DNA from: Paludibacteraceae bacterium
GTDB taxonomy: Bacteria; Bacteroidota; Bacteroidia; Bacteroidales; Paludibacteraceae
DNA length: 64,000 nucleotides
Reading direction: 5' to 3'
NCBI GenBank assembly: GCA_024405875.1
Contig: JAKSOA010000009.1
Coordinates: forward strand, 1 to 64,000
Below the pieces are notes generated by a model. The model searched no databases. It was given only the letters and a program-made list of their open reading frames with translations, and was not told where the DNA came from. Below are positions 1 through 10,200 of the stretch, in pieces (position 1 is the first letter of the stretch; every line of letters starts with the position of its first letter). The translations under genes and the position numbers were made by a program.

Positions 1-963
1 TACCGCTATTATACCACCTATTGTAAGACTTCCGGTGTCACCCATAAATACTTGAGCGGGGAATGAATTGTACCATAGGAAACCAACCATAGCACCCATA
101 AACGCAGCCGCATAGACCACAAGTTCATCACTGCCAGGGACAAACATTATATTCAGATAATTGGCGAAGAAGAGGTTACTTGATACATACGCCAGCACGG
201 CAAGTGCCGCTCCTATTATGCTTGATGTACCTGCCGCAAGTCCGTCAAGTCCGTCGGTCAGGTTGGCTCCGTTTGATGTGGCTGTTATGATAAAAATTGT
301 CAGAATTACAAAGAATATCCAGGCTGCCTGCTGTTTGTGCTCACCGCAGAATTTAAACAGGTCAGCATAGTCAAGGTTTCCGTCTTTAAAAAATGGTATG
401 GTTGTTTTTGTTGATTTGGCGGCTATGTCAGAGTCAAGCCTCTCAACGTGGGCTATCTCTGCTTTTGTCAGGTTCTGTGGGTTCTCAATCACTACCGCTT
501 CAGGACTTAGGAATAGGGTCATACCTACTATAAGCCCAAGACCTATCTGTCCTGCTATCTTTACTTTACCCGGCATTCCCTCCTTATTCTTTTTGAATAC
601 CTTGATATAGTCATCAGCGAAACCTAACGCTCCAAGCCATACTGTGGTTATAAGCATCAGCAGAATATAGATATTCCTCAAACGCCCGAACAGCAGGCAG
701 GGTACCACGATGGCTATTATGATTATTATTCCGCCCATTGTGGGTGTGCCTTTCTTACTCAACTGCCCTTCAAGTCCAAGGTCACGGATGCTCTCTCCAA
801 TCTGCTTCTTCTGCAGATATTTGATAATGTTCTTGCCTATTATCATTGATATGAAAATGGCTGTTACAAAGGTTAGTGGCGCACGGAATGACACGTAACT
901 GAAAAGTCCCGCGCCTGGCATATTAAATGCCTCTTCAAGGTATCTGAATAAGTAGTAAAACAT
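1..963 (-). CDS. mraY: Phospho-N-acetylmuramoyl-pentapeptide transferase (3' end outside window)
   Basis: This is the first membrane step of peptidoglycan synthesis: it transfers phospho-MurNAc-pentapeptide from UDP to undecaprenyl phosphate to make lipid I in the inner membrane. The visible 321 residues show TPTMGG at 73-78, the aspartate pair in FADDY (115-119), NLTDGLDGLA (234-243) and MGDTGSL (307-313), with many hydrophobic helices. Residues about 155-215 form a soluble insertion between helices; this matches my recollection of Bacteroidetes MraY proteins. The ATG at 963 lies one base after the murE stop, so the two are surely co-transcribed. The C-terminal part lies beyond base 1. Confidence 0.96.
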   Translation of the reverse strand, partial: MFYYLFRYLEEAFNMPGAGLFSYVSFRAPLTFVTAIFISMIIGKNIIKYLQKKQIGESIRDLGLEGQLSKKGTPTMGGIIIIIAIVVPCLLFGRLRNIYILLMLITTVWLGALGFADDYIKVFKKNKEGMPGKVKIAGQIGLGLIVGMTLFLSPEAVVIENPQNLTKAEIAHVERLDSDIAAKSTKTTIPFFKDGNLDYADLFKFCGEHKQQAAWIFFVILTIFIITATSNGANLTDGLDGLAAGTSSIIGAALAVLAYVSSNLFFANYLNIMFVPGSDELVVYAAAFMGAMVGFLWYNSFPAQVFMGDTGSLTIGGIIAV

Positions 964-964
964 A

Positions 965-2413
965 TTATATTAAAAATTCTTCTGCATCATTGAAATGGTG
1001 CTTCACACCATTGATTTCCTGATAGGTCTCGTGTCCTTTGCCTGCTATGAGAATAATGTCATTAACAGACGCTAAGGTTCTAGCCGTTTTTATGGCTGAT
1101 GAACGGTTCTCTATAACAAGCACTTTGCTTTGTTCTTTTTCCGTAACTCCCGCAAGCATATCAGTGAGTATATCGTTAGGGTTTTCTGTGCGTGGGTTGT
1201 CTGATGTGAGAATCACATTGTCACTGCCTTTGACCGCTATCTTTGCCATTTGCGGGCGCTTGCCTTTGTCTCTGTCTCCTCCGCAACCTACTACAGTAAT
1301 CAGTTTTCCGTATCTCTTGTTGCCTATACGTATCTCATTTATGGTGCTAATCACGTTCTCAAGTGCGTCTGGCGTGTGTGCATAGTCAATTATAGCCATT
1401 TTGCCATCGGGGCTGGTAATGCGTTGAAAACGTCCGTTTACCGGGCTCAATGCACTGAGAGCCAACATAATCTCCTGTGGTTTGACTTGCAGCAAGTATG
1501 CCGCTCCGAATACAGCAGTTAGGTTGGCGGCATTGAACTTGCCCACGAAACTGAGCGACGCCTCTATATTGTTTATCTTCAAATCCATTCCCTCAAAACT
1601 GAGTTCCTCTATTTTGCATTTGAAATCAGCAAGAGTGGTGGTGCTGTATGTGTATTTGTTTGCCTTTGTGTTCTGAAGCATAACTTTGCCGTTGCGGTCA
1701 TCGAGGTTTGTGAGGGCGAATGCCGATGGAGGAAGATTGTCAAAGAACTTCTTTTTTGCGGCAAGGTATGCATCCATTGTCTTGTGATAGTCAAGGTGGT
1801 CACGTGTGAGGTTTGTGAATATGCCTCCGTCAAATCTAAGTCCTGCTATGCGGTTCTGGTCAATGGAGTGACTGCTGACCTCCATAAATACTCTTGAACA
1901 ACCTTTTTTAACCATTTTTGCAAGTAACTCATTGAGTTCCAGTGGGTCTGGTGTGGTGTGAGTGCTTGGATACTCTTCGTCATCAACAAAGTTGCAAACT
2001 GTTGATAGCAACCCTGTCTTGTACCCTCTGAACTTGAAAAGTTTATAGAGTAGGGTGGCTATGGTTGTCTTTCCGTTAGTGCCGGTGACTCCTACTAGGA
2101 TAAGGTGGTCTGACGGTCTGCCGTAGTATGCGGACGCCACCTCTCCAAGTGCTGTTGAACTATCTTTGACGGCAACGTATGTAACTCCGATGGTGGTTTT
2201 GTCTGGTATCTCATTGCAAATTATGGCTTTTGCGCCATCGTGGATTGATTTCTCAATATAATTGTGACCGTCAACGGTTGTGCCTTTAACCGCAATGAAG
2301 AGTGAGCCTGCCTTAACTTTTCTTGAGTCAAAGCACACGTCTGTAACATCTATGTCAGGGTCTCCCCAAATACGTGTCACATCTACATCTTCTATTAGTT
2401 CTGTCAGTCTCAT
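965..2413 (-). CDS. murE: UDP-MurNAc-L-Ala-D-Glu:meso-diaminopimelate ligase
   Basis: This cytoplasmic Mur ligase adds the third stem-peptide residue during peptidoglycan precursor synthesis. At 482 aa it has the usual length. The ATP-binding loop GTNGKTT is at 111-117. The specificity motif DNPR is at 405-408, which in this family marks meso-diaminopimelate rather than lysine as substrate, and GKGHE is at 458-462. The ATG overlaps the ftsI stop by four bases, indicating translational coupling. As in other Bacteroidetes dcw clusters, no murF lies between murE and mraY. Confidence 0.97.
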   Translation of the reverse strand: MRLTELIEDVDVTRIWGDPDIDVTDVCFDSRKVKAGSLFIAVKGTTVDGHNYIEKSIHDGAKAIICNEIPDKTTIGVTYVAVKDSSTALGEVASAYYGRPSDHLILVGVTGTNGKTTIATLLYKLFKFRGYKTGLLSTVCNFVDDEEYPSTHTTPDPLELNELLAKMVKKGCSRVFMEVSSHSIDQNRIAGLRFDGGIFTNLTRDHLDYHKTMDAYLAAKKKFFDNLPPSAFALTNLDDRNGKVMLQNTKANKYTYSTTTLADFKCKIEELSFEGMDLKINNIEASLSFVGKFNAANLTAVFGAAYLLQVKPQEIMLALSALSPVNGRFQRITSPDGKMAIIDYAHTPDALENVISTINEIRIGNKRYGKLITVVGCGGDRDKGKRPQMAKIAVKGSDNVILTSDNPRTENPNDILTDMLAGVTEKEQSKVLVIENRSSAIKTARTLASVNDIILIAGKGHETYQEINGVKHHFNDAEEFLI

Positions 2414-4287
2414 TGTATTGAATCTTTTGCCCAGGCGGGAACTTCGCCGTCATTTAATATATACGCTCTCTCCGCTATCTGTTTGAACACTTTTCCGCAC
2501 ATTCCGCCTGCCGATGCGGCTCCTTGTGGTTCTCTTATATAGACAATGCAGGAGTACATTGGCTTGTCGGCTGGGAAATAACCGCAGAATGTTATCTGAT
2601 GCCTTGTCTTACCCTCCGCATTTCTGTTGCTTCCTCTTTCAAATATTTGTGATGTTCCTGTCTTTCCTGCTATTGAGAAGAGTTTTGATTGAACTCCCTT
2701 CGCTGTTCCTTTTGTCACTACACCCTCAAGTATTTTCTGCATCTTATGTATTGTCTCTGGCTTAGCGATTCGCTCATTTACAACGGTTGGTTCTATGTAC
2801 CTGACACTGTCAAGCGGGCCTCGTATCTCTGAGACAAACATAGGTTTCATCATTCTGCCCTCATTTGCTATGGCGTTATAGAACATTAGTGTGTAGATGG
2901 GTGGTACCACAACTTCATATCCTATTGACATCCACGGCAGTGAGGTCTTTGACCAGAATCTGTTGTCTGTGTTTTTTATTTTGACTTTGGCGTGTCCCGG
3001 TATCTCTATTTCAAGCGGAGTGTCAAGTCCTGTCTTATGGATAAGATCAATGAAACGCTGCGGATTGTTTCCGTAATATTTTTCTATAAGTACTGATACT
3101 CCCACGTTTGATGATTGGTACATCACCTCAGGTACGGTCAAAATGCCGAATCCGCCTCTACGCCAATCTCTCATTACTCTGTCGGCGAATTTATGGGTGC
3201 CGTCCTCTGTGCTTACTGTTGTTGTGGTGTCAATTTTACCATCGTCCATTGCTACAAGGAATGATACGGTCTTGAAGGTTGAACCTGGGTCTATCTCAGA
3301 ACCGCATGCTATGTTAGTTATCTCACTATATTTCCCGTTCTTTGTCCTGGAGAGGTTTGCAATGGCTTTTATTTTTCCCGTGGCGACCTCCATAACCACC
3401 GCACAACCATATACGGCTCCGTCTCTCTCCAATTCCTCCATCAGGGCACGTTCTGCCGCCTCTTGCAGATGAATGTTGAGTGTGGTTACAATGTCCTTCC
3501 CGTCTTCGGCTGGTTTCAGGATGATGTCAACTTTGCTGCCTGCTCTTTTCTCTCTCTTTTTAAATCCGTCTTTGCCCTCTAACTCCTTGTTATAATACAT
3601 TTCAAGTCCACTTCTACCACCTTTCTCCACTATCCCGTAAACATCTCCTATCGTTCTCTTGGCAAGCACGCCGAATGCATTGATTCTTACAACACGCTCT
3701 TCTGCTGTGAAGCCTCCTTGTATGGCTCCTCTACGCAAAATAGGAAAATTCTTAACCTCTTGAAAATCAAGGTAACTGACACGTTTGTTATAGAATCTGT
3801 ATTCAGCTCTTCTCTCCTTGAACGCTTTTCTGAATCCGGCACTGTACTCCTCTGCTGTCTTATCCTTGAATTTATCAGCCAAAGCCTTTGAAAGGGAGTC
3901 AACATTGCTCTCAAAGAATGTCTTGCCTGTTTTCTTGTCTTTTTCAGTAAATGCTTTTACTCTCATATCCATACACAGTCTGTACATTGGCATTGAACTT
4001 GCTAACAGAGAGCCGTTGTCACTTAGTATGTTGCCTCGTCTGCCTTTTATAGTGTCGGGGGTGTTGTCTGTAACATTCTGAAGAGCCACAAGTTTGTCGT
4101 GCTCTACATATTGTATATGTATTATCTGAGATATAATAAGAGCCCCGATGGATAACATAATGGCATAGATTATCCTGAACCTAAGGAGCATTGATGTCTT
4201 TATGTCCTTAGCCCTTACTATGAGCACAATCAAGATTGTGATTGTAATCAGTAGTATGATTCCTATGGCTATTACGGCTATCTTCAT
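2410..4287 (-). CDS. ftsI: Division-specific penicillin-binding protein (FtsI/PBP3-like transpeptidase)
   Basis: This class B PBP cross-links septal peptidoglycan and is anchored in the inner membrane with its catalytic domain in the periplasm. The three active-site motifs are present: STFK (S336-K339), SSN (392-394) and KTG (542-544). The dimerisation region follows the membrane anchor (GRRGNILS near residue 82). At 625 aa it is of normal size. The ATG at 4287 overlaps the ftsL stop by four bases, which supports this start. From it the protein has two hydrophobic segments (about 2-24 and 35-54) separated by a basic linker, whereas FtsI usually has one. An alternative ATG at 4191 would leave only the second. 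Confidence 0.95.
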   Translation of the reverse strand: MKIAVIAIGIILLITITILIVLIVRAKDIKTSMLLRFRIIYAIMLSIGALIISQIIHIQYVEHDKLVALQNVTDNTPDTIKGRRGNILSDNGSLLASSMPMYRLCMDMRVKAFTEKDKKTGKTFFESNVDSLSKALADKFKDKTAEEYSAGFRKAFKERRAEYRFYNKRVSYLDFQEVKNFPILRRGAIQGGFTAEERVVRINAFGVLAKRTIGDVYGIVEKGGRSGLEMYYNKELEGKDGFKKREKRAGSKVDIILKPAEDGKDIVTTLNIHLQEAAERALMEELERDGAVYGCAVVMEVATGKIKAIANLSRTKNGKYSEITNIACGSEIDPGSTFKTVSFLVAMDDGKIDTTTTVSTEDGTHKFADRVMRDWRRGGFGILTVPEVMYQSSNVGVSVLIEKYYGNNPQRFIDLIHKTGLDTPLEIEIPGHAKVKIKNTDNRFWSKTSLPWMSIGYEVVVPPIYTLMFYNAIANEGRMMKPMFVSEIRGPLDSVRYIEPTVVNERIAKPETIHKMQKILEGVVTKGTAKGVQSKLFSIAGKTGTSQIFERGSNRNAEGKTRHQITFCGYFPADKPMYSCIVYIREPQGAASAGGMCGKVFKQIAERAYILNDGEVPAWAKDSIQ

Positions 4288-4646
4288 TTATGTATCTTGT
4301 ATGGAGGCATATCCGGATTAGATAGATTCAAGCCTCTCTCTTCTATAAGTTTTTCAAGTTCAATCTGTCGTCCCGCTCTTAAAAGTTCGGTCTCTTTTAT
4401 TGTTGATATATATTTTGCGTGTTCAAGTTCCTCGTGTAACTCATCAATTCGTTTGAGCATCTTCTCACAAACCATTCTGTTGTTCATATAGAAGAAGGTG
4501 CAGAGAACAACAAGGAAAACCCACTTGCCCTGTCTTAACAACCAATCTCTCAGAAGATATCCTCCGTTTGCCATATCTTGAATCTTCAAGGACTTCATAC
4601 CTTGAATAAAACCGCTGTCTGATATGTTCTTGAATGGGTTTTTCAT
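4284..4646 (-). CDS. FtsL-like bitopic division protein
   Basis: A 120-residue protein with a basic N-terminal tail, one membrane helix at about 42-54, then a charged, helical, probably coiled-coil segment (about 58-100). This architecture, and the position between rsmH and ftsI, is that of FtsL, which bridges the divisome in the periplasm. FtsL is poorly conserved in sequence, so the call rests on context and topology. It overlaps both neighbours by four bases, with the ATG inside the rsmH stop region, so the order rsmH-ftsL-ftsI-murE is tightly coupled. Confidence 0.82.
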   Translation of the reverse strand: MKNPFKNISDSGFIQGMKSLKIQDMANGGYLLRDWLLRQGKWVFLVVLCTFFYMNNRMVCEKMLKRIDELHEELEHAKYISTIKETELLRAGRQIELEKLIEERGLNLSNPDMPPYKIHK

Positions 4647-5542
4647 AATTTTTCAGCAATTCTTAATTTTGCGCTGCGGGAGCGAGGATTAATTCTCATC
4701 TCATCATCTGACGGAACAATCACCTTGCCAGTCTGCCTGAACGGTGCCATCTTGTTTCCATAGAAATCCTGCTCCGTCTCCCCCTCAAAATTCCCGGATT
4801 TCATATAGTTCTTTACCAGTCTATCTTCAAGAGAATGGTATGTAATTACAACTAATTTGCCTCCTCTTCTCAATGATTTTTCGCTGCTTGCCAACATTGC
4901 TCTTAATGAACCTAACTCATCATTAACCTCTATTCTGAGTGCCTGGAATATCTTTGCCAAGTCTTTTTTCTTATCATATCCACAAAACTTATCAACAATC
5001 TTGGCGAATTTGAATATGGTGTCTATTTTTCCATCGGCTCTTTTCTTTACTATCTCATTTGCGATTTTTTTTGCTGCTTTCAGTTCCCCATAATAGTAGA
5101 GGATGTTGGATAATTTCTCTTCCGGATAGTTGTTTATAATATAATCGGCTGTCAATGAGGCGTTTTGGTTCATTCTCATATCCAATGGACCGTCGAAGCG
5201 GAAGGAAAATCCTCTTTCTGATTCATCAAAGTGGTGGGATGAGACCCCTAGGTCGGCTAAAATACCGTCCAATGGCACTACATTATAATATCTTGCAAAG
5301 TTGAGCAGGTATCTGAAATTGCTTTGGCAGAAGATTATTCTATTGTCATCGGGGATATTTGCCAGTGTGTCTTTGTCTTGGTCAAAGGCGAGCAATCTGC
5401 CGTTTGATCCAAGTCTGTCAAGTATCTCTGCTGAGTGCCCGCCGCCTCCGAAGGTCAGATCAGCATACACGCCGTCTTCTTTAATTGACAGTGCGTCAAC
5501 GCTTTGCTGGAGAAGAACCGGTATGTGATATGAGTCTGCCAT
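4643..5542 (-). CDS. rsmH: 16S rRNA (cytosine-1402-N4)-methyltransferase
   Basis: This SAM-dependent methyltransferase (formerly MraW) N4-methylates C1402 of 16S rRNA. The SAM-binding loop DLTFGGGGH is at residues 28-36 and the family's C-terminal segment NPRSRSAKLR is near 283-292. Length (299 aa) is normal. It lies nine bases downstream of mraZ and overlaps ftsL, the conserved start of the dcw cluster. Confidence 0.97.
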   Translation of the reverse strand: MADSYHIPVLLQQSVDALSIKEDGVYADLTFGGGGHSAEILDRLGSNGRLLAFDQDKDTLANIPDDNRIIFCQSNFRYLLNFARYYNVVPLDGILADLGVSSHHFDESERGFSFRFDGPLDMRMNQNASLTADYIINNYPEEKLSNILYYYGELKAAKKIANEIVKKRADGKIDTIFKFAKIVDKFCGYDKKKDLAKIFQALRIEVNDELGSLRAMLASSEKSLRRGGKLVVITYHSLEDRLVKNYMKSGNFEGETEQDFYGNKMAPFRQTGKVIVPSDDEMRINPRSRSAKLRIAEKL

Positions 5543-5551
5543 CGTGGTGTC

Positions 5552-6010
5552 CTATTGCTGTTTCTGAATATCCTCAGACATCATTGCCTCAAGTTCTTTG
5601 GCGAAGTTGTCGGGTGAAATGAAAGTCTCTTCAATCTTGCCTGCCGGCCAAATTTCAATTGTTGAGTCACTGCCTACGAAACGAATGTCTGATTTTATGC
5701 CCAATGCCTCAATGTGACGACGTGGAATAAGCATTCTTCCGTTATCCTCCAGTTCTATGCGGTCCGCCTCCGCCACAAACTGACGGAATACCTGTGACTG
5801 CGTTCTGTTCCAACTGTTCAAACTCCCTTTCAGGTGTGCCACGATACCGTTCCAGGCATCTTCAGTGTAGAGGACAAGACAGTTGCAGAAGATATCTTTT
5901 CGTAACACAAATGTCTTACAATCATCAAGTTGCTTGCGTAGTTGGGCGGGAAGGAACGCCCGTCCCTTTGCGTCAACCCTTGCGTCAATATTTCCAATTA
6001 GTGATTGCAT
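5552..6010 (-). CDS. mraZ: MraZ, transcriptional regulator of the dcw cluster
   Basis: MraZ is a small DNA-binding protein with two AbrB-like (SpoVT) domains that forms rings and controls its own operon in other bacteria. The conserved DAKGR motif follows shortly after the ATG at 6010 (IDARVDAKGRAFLPAQLR), and a second domain carries the DNGRMLIP-type motif. I chose 6010 (152 aa) rather than the in-frame ATG at 6055: the family begins just before the DAKGR strand, and the extra 15 residues are unconserved and overlap an AGGGA ribosome-binding-like stretch. It heads the division cluster and faces a divergent gene across 161 bases. Confidence 0.94.
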   Translation of the reverse strand: MQSLIGNIDARVDAKGRAFLPAQLRKQLDDCKTFVLRKDIFCNCLVLYTEDAWNGIVAHLKGSLNSWNRTQSQVFRQFVAEADRIELEDNGRMLIPRRHIEALGIKSDIRFVGSDSTIEIWPAGKIEETFISPDNFAKELEAMMSEDIQKQQ

Positions 6011-6051
6011 CTTTTCCCTTTTTTCTGGTTGTAAAAGTACTTCAAAATTCC

Positions 6052-6087
6052 CCACTTTCCAACTTTTTTAGACACAATTAGACACAA
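6052..6087 (-). promoter_or_regulatory. Candidate MraZ operator (10-bp direct repeats)
   Basis: Two exact adjacent copies of TTAGACACAA lie at 6068-6077 and 6078-6087. Read on the minus strand they give GTGT at a 10-base period, and a further GTGGGG (6055 downward) sits exactly 20 bases on, in phase. In other bacteria MraZ binds short direct repeats with about one helical turn spacing just upstream of mraZ. The assignment as operator is inference from position and phase. Confidence 0.5.
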
Positions 6088-6131
6088 AAGTTATTAACAA
6101 TTCATCGCGGAGTACTTTAATTGTTAAAAAA

Positions 6132-6163
6132 TTTGATAATTGACAAAAAATAAAATAACTTTG
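6132..6163 (+). promoter_or_regulatory. Bacteroidetes-type promoter of the GNAT gene
   Basis: TTTG (6132-6135), a 20-base spacer, then TAACTTTG (6156-6163) fits the Bacteroidetes primary-sigma consensus. The ATG follows the box by only eight bases, so the transcript would have almost no leader. Confidence 0.75.
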
Positions 6164-6171
6164 TACCGCAA

Positions 6172-7122
6172 ATGAAAACGCTCATAGATAAGATAGACAG
6201 GGAACTCATTAAGGCGGAACTTACGCCAGATAAATTCCTCAGAAAGACCAACAAAGGTGGTAATGAGATTTATGTCACCACCGCTGCTGAGTCGCCTAAT
6301 ATAATGCGTGAGATAGGTCGTCTCAGGGAGTGGGCTTTCCGCATTCCGGGAGGTGGAACAGGCAAAGATTGTGATACTGATGAGTTTGACTATATGGATA
6401 AGCCGTACAGGCAGCTTTTTGTGTGGGACCCTCAGAATGAGGAGATTTTGGGTGGATACCGTTTCATACACGGAAAAGATATGACTTTTGATGAAAAAGG
6501 TCAGCCTCTGCTTGCCACTTCTGAAATCCTTCACTTTTCTGATAAGTTTATCACGGAATATCTTCCAGAGACAATAGAGTTGGGACGTTCATTTGTTCAC
6601 CCTGATTACCAAGCCACTAAAATGGGTACTAAAAGTCTTTTCGCACTTGATAACCTATGGGATGGCCTAGGTGCTCTGACTGTTGCCGAGCCTAATGTCA
6701 GATACCTATTCGGTAAAGTTACAATGTATCCTTCATATAACACAAGGGCGAGGGATTTGATACTCTCGTTCATCGGCAAGTATTTCCCAGATAAAGATAA
6801 CCTTGTGCGCCCGTATGACGCTCTTCCTGTAGATATCACAGATGAAGAGAGGGATGTGCTCTTTAATTCAGGTAATTTTAAAGAGGATTATAAAACCCTG
6901 CATCGTCAGGTCAGGGAGTTAGGAGTGGATATTCCGCCTCTTGTTCACGCCTACATAGGTCTCTCCGCCACAATGCGTGCATTCGGCGCCGCTATTTGTA
7001 AATCATTCGGGAGTGTCATTGAATTCGGGATATTGATGACCGTTGAAGATGTTTATCCGGAGAAGAAACGCCGGCATATTGAAAGTTATCTGGCGGAATT
7101 GGCAGAGAGAGTTTCAAAGTAA
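6172..7122 (+). CDS. GNAT-fold N-acyltransferase, GlsB/OlsB-like
   Basis: A 316-residue soluble protein that I recognise as the Bacteroidetes GNAT family related to OlsB and to GlsB, the N-acyltransferase of Bacteroides glycine-lipid synthesis. Visible landmarks are REIGRLREWAF followed by a glycine-rich GGGTGKDCD segment (about 60-67), a DEFD acidic motif, VELGRSF-like text (ELGRSF) and FALDNLWDGLGAL. If it acts like GlsB it would transfer a fatty acyl group from acyl-ACP to an amino acid. The usual partner O-acyltransferase (GlsA, PlsC-like) is not adjacent, so the product cannot be fixed from context. It diverges from mraZ and is closed by a strong terminator. Confidence 0.75.
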   Translation: MKTLIDKIDRELIKAELTPDKFLRKTNKGGNEIYVTTAAESPNIMREIGRLREWAFRIPGGGTGKDCDTDEFDYMDKPYRQLFVWDPQNEEILGGYRFIHGKDMTFDEKGQPLLATSEILHFSDKFITEYLPETIELGRSFVHPDYQATKMGTKSLFALDNLWDGLGALTVAEPNVRYLFGKVTMYPSYNTRARDLILSFIGKYFPDKDNLVRPYDALPVDITDEERDVLFNSGNFKEDYKTLHRQVRELGVDIPPLVHAYIGLSATMRAFGAAICKSFGSVIEFGILMTVEDVYPEKKRRHIESYLAELAERVSK

Positions 7123-7142
7123 ATCACCTCATTTTTTATTGT

Positions 7143-7176
7143 AAAAACACCTTATTTTTCATTAAGGTGTTTTTTT
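7143..7176 (+). terminator. Rho-independent terminator after the GNAT gene
   Basis: The arms AAAACACCTTA (7144-7154) and TAAGGTGTTTT (7163-7173) form an 11-bp stem with an 8-base loop, ending in a T-run to 7176. It separates the acyltransferase from the giant gene. Confidence 0.9.
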
Positions 7177-7187
7177 ATGCGAAATCA

Positions 7188-7219
7188 TTTGAATATTTGC
7201 TGTAAAGTGTGTATATTTG
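7188..7219 (+). promoter_or_regulatory. Promoter of the giant cargo gene
   Basis: TTTG at 7188-7191, 20 bases, then TATATTTG at 7212-7219. Transcription would start near 7225, downstream of the in-frame ATG at 7177, so that ATG cannot be the start of this transcript; the ATG at 7249 is. Confidence 0.78.
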
Positions 7220-7248
7220 TATTATTTACCAGAATCTATTTAAGGACT

Positions 7249-10200
7249 ATGAGAAAATCTTATATATTGTCATTGCTGGCAGGTGTGTTAATGCTTGCTA
7301 TACCTGTTGAATTGTTCTCCGCTTACACGATGGCTGTATTTCCTACGTCGTCACCAACCAATGCCCAATATTTCACTTTTGAGAACGCTGGTACTAATGT
7401 GCCTGATGAGATGGTTGCATACGGATCTGTCTCTGGTGACTGGAATGACTATAGTTATTGGATTGGCGTTGATAACCAGCAAGTTGAAGGTGTTTCAGAA
7501 ACTAAAACGTTAAGTTCCTTCGGAACTTGCACAACTGGGCTTTTCAGTGTCAATATATACACTTCTCATACATACGATAAAAACTATTATCCGCACCAGT
7601 TCCGTCAATTGGATGATACCCAATTCATATATGGAGTGGCCTGCTGGGTGGCTACCTTAACAGAGGGTTGTACCGCGGGAGACCCAAGTACCGCCGGCAG
7701 TCACGTCTTTACGGGCAGTAACACCACGTTTGAGTATGTGTTTCCTATTGATATTACATACGCCACTTTCAAAATCTTAAAATCAACCAACGGCAGTGAT
7801 TGGAGTTGGGACGCGGGGCAGGTAGGTCATCCTCAATCGGGTACGGTTTTGAAAGCGGGTCTTAATGTAACTATAACAGACAATGGGGCTGGTAATATAA
7901 GTCTCAATCTCCCAGATGTTAAAAAGGGGGATAAAGTGGCTCTTGATATGGCAAAAGAAGGTGCTATATATACTTTGGATGCATATTATGTGCCTACTCC
8001 CGTGATTACTCAGATAGGTGACGGATGCAACACGCTTATATTCCGCATAAACTCATACGATGCTGTAGAATACACGCCACACTTTACATTAAATGGCACC
8101 CCTATAACTTTTACAAGTAATCAATATGAGGTGCCCAATCCTGTACGTGGTCAGAACTATACTGTAAAGGGATATTTTACAGACCTTGACGATTGGGCAG
8201 GTTATGAGGCAACTCTTACTTCATCGTTGCCTCCTCTTGTGGAGAAACCCATAATTACGGCATCTACCGTTGTATGTAACGTTCCTATTACCTATACATT
8301 GGTTAATCCAAATCCAGATGTAAATTATACTTGGAAACTGAACGGAACATCAGTAACTCCGCAAGATAACAAATACACGCTTGTCTCACCCACATCGGGT
8401 GTGGAATATAAAATGGAGGTCACTGCTTTTGACGGCTGCTCAGAGCAGACATCTGACCCTGTAAGTCGTGTGTATAAAGAGTCACCAGAGACTCCTATTC
8501 TGAAAAGCCAATTCTCTTGTGGAACCGTCCCTGTTTTTACTGTAACAAACTATAATTCAGTTAATTCTTATAGTTGGTTCTTGAATGGTGGTCTTGTTAC
8601 GGCATTTGGTGATACTTATACGGTGGAAGAGGGGAAACTTGAGAACAAAAAGGAATATACCGTTAAGGTGACGGCAACTAAAGACGGTTGTGACTCTCAG
8701 ACCTCCGAGATAACAAACGCTTACATAAAAACCCCTGATAAACCAGAGGTGTCTGCAAATTCAGGTTGCGGAGACCCTGTAGTGTTTACTTTAACATCTA
8801 CAGACCCGTATTCCACATATTTATGGGTTCTGAACGGGACAACTGTTACTCCTTCGGGTAATTCGTATAGTGTTTCCAATCCTGTTGACGGTCAAACTTA
8901 TACAATGAACGTAACTGCCTCAACCTCTACAGATGACGGTTCTTTTGGCCCGTGTGTATCTGCTGTAGAGACAAAATCGCAAACTTACCAACTAAGCCCT
9001 TCCGCCCCTGTGGTAACGCCTTATAGTGCTTGTGCGGTTGCAGGAACAGGAAGCTGGTCATCTTTGGTTCAAAAGGGGACTGGTATGTCGTTGGTTTGGT
9101 ATGAGAGTCAAGTGTCTGCTGATGAGATACCTGAGCCGGCTGGATTCAATATGGCAGAGGCGGGTACCAAAAGTTATTGGGTGGCTCAGAAGACAGCATC
9201 GGGTTGTTATAGTATAAGGGTTGAGGTAAAGGTGACAGTTATAGAGTTACCTAATAAGCCAATATCTATTCCGTATGCCGCTTGCCCAACCGCTACAGCC
9301 GAGACTCAGGAGTGGTCATCACTTGTAAATGCGACAGGTGTATTAAAATGGTATGCCACAGAGACTTCCACCACACCTACTCAGGTTACCACTTTTGATA
9401 AGAGTAAGACACAGGCTGCGTCATATTGGGTCTCACAAACATCTACTGACGGTTGTGAAAGTACAAGAGCGGAGGTCTCTGTTACGGTTTATCAAAACCC
9501 GCAGGTGCCTACGGTTACAAATTATAGGGATTGTCAAATATCAGGCTATGGCAAATGGTCTGATTTAGTTACCGCCACAGGAGAGTTGCGTTGGTATGAT
9601 TCAGAGACCTCAACCACTCAAATGGCATCAGTACCTGATTTTGACAAGAATGTTGTAGGAGATAGATTTTATTGGGTTTCACAATTATCAGATAAAGGAT
9701 GTGAGAGCAAGAGAGTCAAGGTATCAGTAAGTGTTCTTAGCAAGCCTACTGTGTATGCAGGATTGAATCAAAAAATTTGTTCAGGGATGACAGTCGGTTT
9801 AGGTGAGGCGATAACTCCGTCTGAAGATATTTTATACTCTTGGGAACCGGCAAGTTTGCTTGAAAATCCTACTGTTCCCAATCCTGTTACCAGAGCGTTG
9901 TCTGCAACCACAGAGTTCACAGTAACAGCATACAACAAATATTTGAGTTCTTGTTCAGCAACATCATCGGTTACAGTAACGGTAGTGGAAAAGCCTGTAG
10001 CGGAGTTGGTTAATAGTATAGTGCCCATATGTAGCGGTGGCGCTGCTTCATTTGAGAATATTGAGAATGAGAGTGACGTATCATATTCATGGACTCCGAC
10101 TGATCTTATACAAGGTTCTGCCATATCATATAAAATGATTACCAAACCTTTGACAGAGAATACCAAGTTCACATTAGTGGCATCACGTAAATTATCAACT

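Noticed and set aside
7177..7248. Upstream in-frame ATG as the start of the giant protein
   Set aside because: It lies directly after the terminator T-run and before the promoter (7188-7219), and would put 24 unrelated residues before the signal peptide.
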